From: Falsiroseomonas selenitidurans
GTDB lineage: Bacteria; Pseudomonadota; Alphaproteobacteria; Acetobacterales; Acetobacteraceae
DNA length: 64,000 nt
Assembly (NCBI RefSeq): GCF_012103215.1
Contig: NZ_JAAVNE010000001.1
Location: forward strand, 1 to 64,000
Reading direction: 5' to 3'
A program made the position numbers and the translations under genes. The notes beneath the pieces were generated by a model. It was given only the letters and a program-made list of their open reading frames with translations. It was not told the origin of the DNA and ran no database searches. Shown piece by piece: positions 58,263 through 64,000 of the stretch. The stretch's first letter is position 1. Each line of letters begins with the position of its first letter.

Positions 58263-59495
58263 TCAGACGACCCCCTTCTCCCGCAGCGCTGCGATCTGCG
58301 CCTCGGTCAGGCCAAGCAGGCCCGCCAGCACCTCCTCGGAATGCTGGCCGAGCTGCGGCGGCGGCACGCGGTAATCGGCCGGGGTGGCGGAGAGCCGCAC
58401 CGGGTTGGCGATGACCTCCACCGTGGCGCCGGAGGCGTGCGGCATCTCCACCACCACCTTGCGGGCCTGCACATGCGGGTCCGCGAACACCTTCTCCAGC
58501 GTGTTGATCGGGCCGCAGCCGATCTTGGCGGCTTCCAGCGCCAGCACCCATTCATCCGTGCTGCGGCTCTGCATCACCGGGGTCAGCGTCTCCGTCACGA
58601 ACTGGCGGTTCGCCACCCGCGCCGCATTGGTGGCGAAGCGTTCATCCGAAAGCAGCGCCTGCTGGCCCGTCACCTCGCAGAAACGGGCGAAGGTGGGATC
58701 ATTGCCGACCGAGAGCACGATATGCCCATCCCGCGTCGGGAACACCTGGTAGGGTACGATGTTCGGGTGCTGGTTGCCCAGCCGCGGCGGGTTTTCCTTC
58801 GTCGCCAGGTAGTTCATCCCCTGGTTGGCCAGCCAGGCCACGCTGGTGTCCAGCATGCCGATATCCACCTGCTGGCCCTGGCCGGTGCGTTCCCGGTGGC
58901 GCAGCGCCGCCAGGATGCCGATGCAGCCATAGAGGCCGGCAAACAGGTCGGCCACCGGTACGCCCACCTTCTGCGGCAGCCCGTCCGGCTCCCCGGTCAG
59001 GGACATCACGCCACCCATCGCCTGGATCAGCGAATCGTAGCCCGGGCGGGGCGCATAGGGGCCGGTCTGGCCGAAGCCGGTGATGGAGCAGTAGATCAGG
59101 CCCGGGAATTTCTGGGTCAGCTGCTCGAAGCCCAGCCCGTACTTGGCCAGGGCGCCGACCTTGAAATTCTCCACCAGGATGTCGCAGCCATCCAGCAGCT
59201 GGTGGATGATGGCCTGGCCTTCCGGCTTGGCGATATCCAGCGTCAGCGACTTCTTGTTGCGGTTGACGCCCAGGAAATAGGCGCTCTCTTCGGTTTCCGG
59301 CCAGACCGGCGGCGCGAAGCCGCGGGTGTCATCACCCGCGCCCGGCTTCTCGATCTTGATGACCTCGGCGCCCAGGTCGCCCAGCATCTGCGTGCAGGTG
59401 GGACCAGCCAGGACCCGGGTGAGGTCCAGGACCCTGAGGCCGCGCAGCGGCCCGCTCGGCGCCTTCTCGATGGACAATGCAGCCTCTCCCCTCAT
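58263..59495 (-). CDS. CaiB/BaiF CoA-transferase family protein
   Basis: A 410-residue family III CoA transferase. The opening LRGLRVLDLTRVLAGPTCTQ, the catalytic Asp in PRPGYDSLIQAMGGVM, and GQGQQVDIGMLD are family marks. It moves CoA from a thioester to a free carboxylate. The start is ATG 59495, but AGGGGAGAGG lies just inside that frame with a TTG 5 bases after it (59477), so translation may begin at that TTG. Divergent from the aldehyde dehydrogenase gene across about 135 bases. Confidence 0.9.
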   Translation of the reverse strand: MRGEAALSIEKAPSGPLRGLRVLDLTRVLAGPTCTQMLGDLGAEVIKIEKPGAGDDTRGFAPPVWPETEESAYFLGVNRNKKSLTLDIAKPEGQAIIHQLLDGCDILVENFKVGALAKYGLGFEQLTQKFPGLIYCSITGFGQTGPYAPRPGYDSLIQAMGGVMSLTGEPDGLPQKVGVPVADLFAGLYGCIGILAALRHRERTGQGQQVDIGMLDTSVAWLANQGMNYLATKENPPRLGNQHPNIVPYQVFPTRDGHIVLSVGNDPTFARFCEVTGQQALLSDERFATNAARVANRQFVTETLTPVMQSRSTDEWVLALEAAKIGCGPINTLEKVFADPHVQARKVVVEMPHASGATVEVIANPVRLSATPADYRVPPPQLGQHSEEVLAGLLGLTEAQIAALREKGVV

Positions 59496-59631
59496 CTGCG
59501 GCCCGGAAACCTGCGACCCGGGGGGTTACCCCGGCATTGCCGGCGGCGGCCGCCGGCCGCATCTTGCGGCGACCGGCCGGCGCATCCGGCGGCCGCCGCT
59601 TATAGTGCCGTGATCCTGCGGGAGGAAACCC

Positions 59632-61143
59632 ATGCTCGACCTGCCCCACAAGACCCCCGAGGCGCCGACCACCGACCCCTTCGCGCTGGCTCGCGCGCTG
59701 TCCGGCGTGCATCTGATCGAAGGGCGCCTGGTGCCTGCCCGCTCCGGCAAGACCTTCCCCGTGGTGAACCCGGCGACCGGCGAGCAGGTGGCGGAAGCGG
59801 CGGAAGGCGATGCGGCGGATGTCGATGCCGCCGTGCAATCCGCCGCCCGGGCGCAGAAAGCCTGGGCCAAGGTGCCGGCGCGCAAGCGTGGCGCCCTTGT
59901 GCATGCCTGCGCCGCCGCCATCCGCGCCCATGTCGATGAACTCGGGCTGCTGATCGCGCTGGAGACCGGCAAGGCGCTGCGCACCGAAAGCCGCGTCGAG
60001 GCCGGGGTGGTGGCCGATGTGTTCGAGTTCTTCGGCGGGCTGGGCGGCGAGCTGAAGGGCGAATCCGTGCCCTTCGCCCCCAACGTGCTGTCCGTGACGG
60101 TGCGTGAACCGCTGGGCGTGGTCGGCGCCATCATCCCCTGGAACGTGCCGATGCTGCTGATGGCGCTGAAGGTCGCGCCTGCCCTGGTGGCCGGCAATGC
60201 CGTGGTGGTGAAGTCCGCCGAGGAAGCGCCGCTGGCGGTGCTGCGCATCTGCGAGATCCTGAACCGCATCCTGCCGCCGGGCGTGTTCAACATGGTCTCC
60301 GGCCAGGGCCCGGAATGCGGCGCGCCGCTGGTCGCGCACCCGCTTGTGAAGAAGGTGACCTTCACGGGTTCGGTGGAGACCGGGAAGATCGTCTACCGCG
60401 CCGCGGCGGAGAAGCTGATCCCCGTCACGCTGGAACTCGGCGGCAAGTCGCCGATGATCGTCTTCGCCGATTGCGACTTCGCCAAGACCGTCTCCGGCGC
60501 GCTGACCTCCATGCGCTTCACCCGCCAGGGCCAGTCCTGCACCGCCGCCAGCCGCATCTATGTCGAGCGCCCGATCTTCGAGCGCTTCGTGGCCGAGATG
60601 AAGCAGGCGGTGGACGCCATGGTGATGGGCGACCCGCTGGACGAGAAGACCGATATCGGCACCATCATCAGCCAGGGCCAGTTCGAGAAGGTGCAGGCCT
60701 TCATCGACGAAGGCACGGCCACGCCCGGCGCCACCGCCCATGTCTGCTCCGCCATGCCGTCCGACCCGGCCTTGAAGAAGGGTCTGTTCATCCGCCCCGT
60801 GATCTTCACCGGCCTCGATGCCTCCAGCCGCCTGGTGCGGGAGGAGATCTTCGGGCCCGTCACCGTGATCCAGCCCTTCGACGATGCGGAGGCCGTGCTG
60901 GCGGAGGCGAATGACAGCGACTACGGCCTGGCGGCTTCGCTCTGGACCAACAACCTGAAGGTCGGGCTGGACCTGGCGCACCGGCTGGAGGCCGGGCTGG
61001 TGCAGATCAACCAGAACCTCGTGGTGCAGGCCAACCTCAGCTATGGCGGCGTGAAATCCTCCGGCCTCGGCAAGGAAGCCTCGCTGGAGGCGATGCTGGA
61101 GCATTTCACGCACAAGAAGACCATCATGGTGAACATGGACTGA
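59632..61143 (+). CDS. NAD-dependent aldehyde dehydrogenase
   Basis: A 503-residue aldehyde dehydrogenase. The catalytic Cys is in RQGQSCTAASR, the Glu in LELGGKSPMIVF, the NAD loop in FTGSVETGKIV, and IIPWNVPMLLM is conserved. It oxidises an aldehyde to an acid. GGGAGGAA lies 5 bases before ATG 59632. It could finish an alcohol-to-acid pathway, but no alcohol dehydrogenase is adjacent. The downstream spacer (61144-61348) holds a hairpin and no gene. Confidence 0.92.
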   Translation: MLDLPHKTPEAPTTDPFALARALSGVHLIEGRLVPARSGKTFPVVNPATGEQVAEAAEGDAADVDAAVQSAARAQKAWAKVPARKRGALVHACAAAIRAHVDELGLLIALETGKALRTESRVEAGVVADVFEFFGGLGGELKGESVPFAPNVLSVTVREPLGVVGAIIPWNVPMLLMALKVAPALVAGNAVVVKSAEEAPLAVLRICEILNRILPPGVFNMVSGQGPECGAPLVAHPLVKKVTFTGSVETGKIVYRAAAEKLIPVTLELGGKSPMIVFADCDFAKTVSGALTSMRFTRQGQSCTAASRIYVERPIFERFVAEMKQAVDAMVMGDPLDEKTDIGTIISQGQFEKVQAFIDEGTATPGATAHVCSAMPSDPALKKGLFIRPVIFTGLDASSRLVREEIFGPVTVIQPFDDAEAVLAEANDSDYGLAASLWTNNLKVGLDLAHRLEAGLVQINQNLVVQANLSYGGVKSSGLGKEASLEAMLEHFTHKKTIMVNMD

Positions 61144-61222
61144 CGGCCGGCGCCGGCACCTGGCCGATCTCGTCGGGCCTCGGCCACGGCGGCGGCCTCG
61201 TGCCGCCGGCGCGCACGGGTGC

Positions 61223-61240
61223 GCCGACGCAGGCGTCGGC
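61223..61240. terminator. Hairpin between convergent ALDH and DUF1796 genes
   Basis: GCCGACGC (61223-61230) is the exact reverse complement of GCGTCGGC (61233-61240), with AG between; in RNA the loop would open to about six bases. It lies between two convergent genes, so it could end transcription from both sides, though no U-tract is present. Confidence 0.35.
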
Positions 61241-61348
61241 AACCCGCGCCGCCACGGGGGCACCTGATGACGGGCGGTCCGGCCCCCGTCCCGGCCGCTG
61301 CACCATCTGGCCGCCAGGCCCGCGACAGACCGGCACCGTGCGCTGCGG

Positions 61349-62377
61349 CTACACCGTCAGGCTGGCGCAGGCCGGGTCGAGGCGCGTCGCCGCCTCGATC
61401 ACGCTGTCGGCCATCGCGGCCTCGAAGGCCAGGCCCTCCGCGCGGGTGGACCACGCCGCCTCGTGCCAGACATAGGGCGGGGGCGGCATCGGGCGATGCC
61501 GGACCAGCAGCGGCAGGCCGCCGTCGGGCAGCGCCTCCGCCCCTCCCGTCCCGCCGGTCCAGGCGCCGCTGACCAGCACCAGCAGCAGGCAGCGGTTGGC
61601 GATCCGTGGCAGGCAGCGCTCCAGCCGCTGGCGAATGCCCTCCATCTCGGCGACGCCGAAGGGGCTGGACCAGTGCAGCAGCAGCAGGGCGCCGCGGCCA
61701 TCGGACAGGGCCGATTCCAGCGCCGCGATCCGCCGGCGGTACAGGGCCTGAAGCCGGGCGAATTCGCCCTCCGCCCAGTCCGGCCCGATCTCGTGGTTCC
61801 ACTGGATGTGGTATCGCGCGTGGAAGCTGTGCCCCCGCTGCGGCCCGAAGCGCAGCTGCGCCGGGTCCAGGTAGTCCGCGAAGCCATCGGCCATGGCGGA
61901 CAGCGCCGCGAAGCGGGGATGCACGGCAAGGTCGAACGGCATGGACGGCTCGCCCAGGCGCCGGCCGGGCTTCAGCCCCCATTTGGCGGCCAGGTTCCGC
62001 GGCAGGCAGTCCTGCCCCAGCGAGATCACGTTCAGGCGCTGGTGCACCGCGCGATTCGACAGGTTCGCCATTCGCGCCAGCAGCACCTGGAGAAGATAGA
62101 GCAGTCGCCCGGCATCCGGCTCCGGCATGCCGGCCGCACCCAGCGCCCCCGCCTTCGCCCGCAGATCGGCGATATCCTCCGCCGTTAGTCGCACCCGTGG
62201 GCTGACGAAATAGCCGGCATAGGCGGCGCCGAAGGCGCCAGGGCGGCGATAGGCGCCCTCCTCCCCATCTTCCGCGACCTGCTGCCAATGCGCCGCAAGG
62301 AAGGCGTCGAAGGCCGGGAAGCGGGCCTCCACCGTGGCCAGGAGTTCGGGAATCCGGTCGGGGGTCGCCAGGAACAT
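61349..62377 (-). CDS. DUF1796 family putative papain-like cysteine peptidase
   Basis: A 342-residue protein. The region from about residue 115 matches DUF1796, a putative papain-like cysteine peptidase family: NVISLGQDCLPRNLAAKWG provides the candidate Cys, and EPSMPFDLAVH and HARYHIQWNHEIG follow, with His residues that may complete a catalytic pair. The first 110 residues form a separate helical domain I do not recognise. No signal peptide. It is divergent from the penicillin acylase gene (148 bases) and convergent with the aldehyde dehydrogenase. Glycosyltransferase-linked relatives exist, but no partner is in sight. Confidence 0.65.
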   Translation of the reverse strand: MFLATPDRIPELLATVEARFPAFDAFLAAHWQQVAEDGEEGAYRRPGAFGAAYAGYFVSPRVRLTAEDIADLRAKAGALGAAGMPEPDAGRLLYLLQVLLARMANLSNRAVHQRLNVISLGQDCLPRNLAAKWGLKPGRRLGEPSMPFDLAVHPRFAALSAMADGFADYLDPAQLRFGPQRGHSFHARYHIQWNHEIGPDWAEGEFARLQALYRRRIAALESALSDGRGALLLLHWSSPFGVAEMEGIRQRLERCLPRIANRCLLLVLVSGAWTGGTGGAEALPDGGLPLLVRHRPMPPPPYVWHEAAWSTRAEGLAFEAAMADSVIEAATRLDPACASLTV

Positions 62378-62525
62378 GGAGCTCTCCGCGGGCGTGGAGT
62401 CCAGGTGTCCGGCGCCGGCCGGCCTGGGTCAAGCGGCAGCGTGGCGCGGCGCGCGCGCCGCGGTCGTTGCGGCCCGCATCCCGTACCGCTTCCCTTCCTG
62501 GCCCATCGGGTCCATCTGGCGCCCC

Positions 62526-64000
62526 ATGCGCTTTCTCCTCCGCCTCCTCGGCCGGCTGCTGCTGCTGGCCTTCATCCTGGCCGGCTTCGCCGCGGCCTTC
62601 GCCATGGCCCTCGTCTTCACCTCCCTGCCCGATGCGCGGGAGGAGCTGGCGATCCCGACCCTGTCTGCGCCCGTCGCCATCACGCTGGACGGCCAGGGCA
62701 TCCCCCGCATCCGCGCGGCGAATGAGCGCGACGCCGCGGTTGCCATGGGCTGGCTGCATGCGCGGGACCGCATGTTCCAGATGGAGGTGATGCGCCGCGG
62801 CGCCGCCGGCCGCCTGGCGGAACTGGCCGGCCCCGCCGCGCTGCGGCTGGACCGATTCTCCCGCACCCTCGGCCTGCTGCCGCGCGCCGAGGCGGACCTC
62901 GCGGCGCTGGATGCAACGACGCGCGACCTGCTGGATGCCTATGCGGAAGGGGTGAACGCGCTGCTGGCGGTGCGCGGGCGCCTGGCCGCGCCGGAATTCC
63001 TGGTGCTGGGGGAGCCGGAGCCCTGGAAGCCGGAGCATTCGCTGCTCTGGGGCAAGGTCATGGGCCTCTGGCTGTCCGGCAACTGGCGGCGGGAGCTGGA
63101 GCGTGCGGCGCTGGACGCGGCACTGCCGGCGGAGAAGGTGGAGGATCTGTGGCCGCGCGATGCCAGCCCGGGCCGCCCGGACCTCGCGGCGGCCCTGCCG
63201 CCCGGCCTCGATCTCGCCGGCCTGCTGCGGCAGGTGCCGGTGTTCGGAGAGGATGCGCCGCTGCCGGCCTCCGCCTCGAACGCCTGGGTGGTGGCGCCAC
63301 GGCGCAGCGCCAGCGGCGCGGCGCTGCTGGCCAGCGACCCGCATCTCGGCTTCAACGCCCCCGTCCTGTGGTACCTGGCGCGAATCGACCTGCCGGATGG
63401 CGCCTTCCGCGCCGGCGCCACCGCGCCCGGCGTGCCGGCCATCGTCATCGGCCGCAACCAGTCGCTCGCCTGGGGCTTCACCACCACCCATTCCGACACC
63501 CAGGACCTGTTCCTGGAACGCCTCGCCGGCCCCGACCACTACGAGACGCCGGACGGCCCCCGCCCCTTCACGGTGCGGGAGGAGGTCATCGCCGTGCGCG
63601 GGCAGGAGGCGCCGGAGCGCCTGCTTGTGCGGGAGACGCGGCACGGCCCCGTCGTCTCCGGCCTGGAGCCGAGGCTGGCGGAAAGCGCGGAGCATGTCTT
63701 CGCCGTCGCCATGGCCAACCTGGCGCCGGGGGACACCACGGCCACAGCGCTGCTGGCGCTGAACCGCGCCACCTCGGTGGCAGAGGCGCGGGCGGCGGCG
63801 GCCACCTTCTCCGCCCCGCCGCAGACCCTGCTGGTGGCGGATGCCGCCGGGCGCATCGCGCAATACCTGGTCGGCCGCACCCCGGTCCGGGCCGGTGGCG
63901 ATGGCAGCCTGCCGGGCCGCGGCTGGGATGGCAGCGCGGACTGGACCGGCTTCGTGCCCTTCGACGCCATGCCGCATGTCGAGGACCCGGAATCGGGCCA
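62526..64000 (+). CDS. Penicillin acylase family protein (3' truncated)
   Basis: The frame from ATG 62526 runs open to the window edge, giving at least 491 residues. An N-terminal membrane or export helix (LLRLLGRLLLLAFILAGFAA) is followed by the alpha subunit. IRAANERDAAVAMGWLHARD is the family opening. The autocatalytic cleavage site with the N-terminal nucleophile Ser is SNAWVVAP at residue 251 (codon 63276-63278), and ASDPHLGFNAPVLWY and SLAWGFTTTHSDTQD follow as in penicillin G acylases. It is made as a precursor and splits into two subunits in the periplasm. It cuts amides such as acyl-homoserine lactones or beta-lactam side chains; the true substrate is unknown. Confidence 0.9.
   Translation, partial: MRFLLRLLGRLLLLAFILAGFAAAFAMALVFTSLPDAREELAIPTLSAPVAITLDGQGIPRIRAANERDAAVAMGWLHARDRMFQMEVMRRGAAGRLAELAGPAALRLDRFSRTLGLLPRAEADLAALDATTRDLLDAYAEGVNALLAVRGRLAAPEFLVLGEPEPWKPEHSLLWGKVMGLWLSGNWRRELERAALDAALPAEKVEDLWPRDASPGRPDLAAALPPGLDLAGLLRQVPVFGEDAPLPASASNAWVVAPRRSASGAALLASDPHLGFNAPVLWYLARIDLPDGAFRAGATAPGVPAIVIGRNQSLAWGFTTTHSDTQDLFLERLAGPDHYETPDGPRPFTVREEVIAVRGQEAPERLLVRETRHGPVVSGLEPRLAESAEHVFAVAMANLAPGDTTATALLALNRATSVAEARAAAATFSAPPQTLLVADAAGRIAQYLVGRTPVRAGGDGSLPGRGWDGSADWTGFVPFDAMPHVEDPESG

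Noticed and set aside
61041..63977. Long open frame of 978 codons on the reverse strand opposite the penicillin acylase and DUF1796 regions
   Set aside because: It is a high-GC antisense shadow: low-complexity Arg/Gly/Ala translation with no family motif, and the forward frame encodes a clear penicillin acylase.

Overview
The window is a very GC-rich, densely coding bacterial chromosome segment with 62 protein-coding genes and one tRNA that I can support. No gap between genes exceeds about 260 bases. The conserved blocks rpmF-plsX-fabH-ihfA-merR and rpiB-glyA-nrdR-ribD-ribE-ribB-ribH-nusB-thiL, a Cbp3-type cytochrome bc1 chaperone, orphan tripartite-tricarboxylate (Bug) binding proteins and many ABC/TRAP importers point to an alphaproteobacterium. 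Acetobacteraceae (Roseomonas-like) is the most likely family; that placement is inferred from gene content and order, with no alignment behind it.

Layout. 1-6.4 kb: end of a CHAP amidase-like gene, a YjlB-type cupin, then a reverse-strand operon of zinc alcohol dehydrogenase, cytochrome P450 and LpxL-like acyltransferase, and a divergent flavin monooxygenase. 6.4-10.5 kb: a Bug binding protein, a secreted alpha/beta hydrolase and a TelA/XpaC module led by a 39-residue membrane peptide. 10.6-16.9 kb: a dipeptide-type ABC importer operon headed by a DUF1028 protein. 17-23.8 kb: a branched-chain-amino-acid-type importer, with a chemoreceptor carrying a C-terminal PilZ domain downstream of it. 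23.97-28.7 kb: one 1585-residue RTX/Calx-beta protein, divergent from a GAF-domain gene. 29.6-37.2 kb: a cyclase-family hydrolase, a three-subunit molybdenum hydroxylase and a complete TRAP transporter on one strand. 37.4-40.7 kb: a Bcr/CflA exporter, a peptidase-like protein and a second Bug protein.

40.8-57 kb is housekeeping: tRNA-Pro(GGG), MerR, IHF-alpha, fatty-acid and phospholipid initiation, L32, YceD, Cbp3-like, BamE, an MFS carrier, thiamine and riboflavin synthesis, NusB, NrdR, GlyA, RpiB, MetY and HemB. 57-64 kb returns to accessory metabolism: an alpha/beta hydrolase with a CaiB-type CoA transferase, an aldehyde dehydrogenase, a DUF1796 papain-like protein and a penicillin acylase that runs off the end.

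Most junctions inside operons are 4-base ATGA overlaps, so translational coupling is the rule here. Three importer operons each place a strong GC hairpin directly after the binding-protein gene and before the permease gene. The points I find least ordinary are this hairpin placement, a roughly 178-residue repeating module in the RTX protein, the MCP-PilZ fusion, a ribB fused to a GTP cyclohydrolase II domain lacking its zinc cysteines, an HELGH-bearing peptidase-like protein, and palindromic repeats whose edge is the stop codon of the neighbouring gene.
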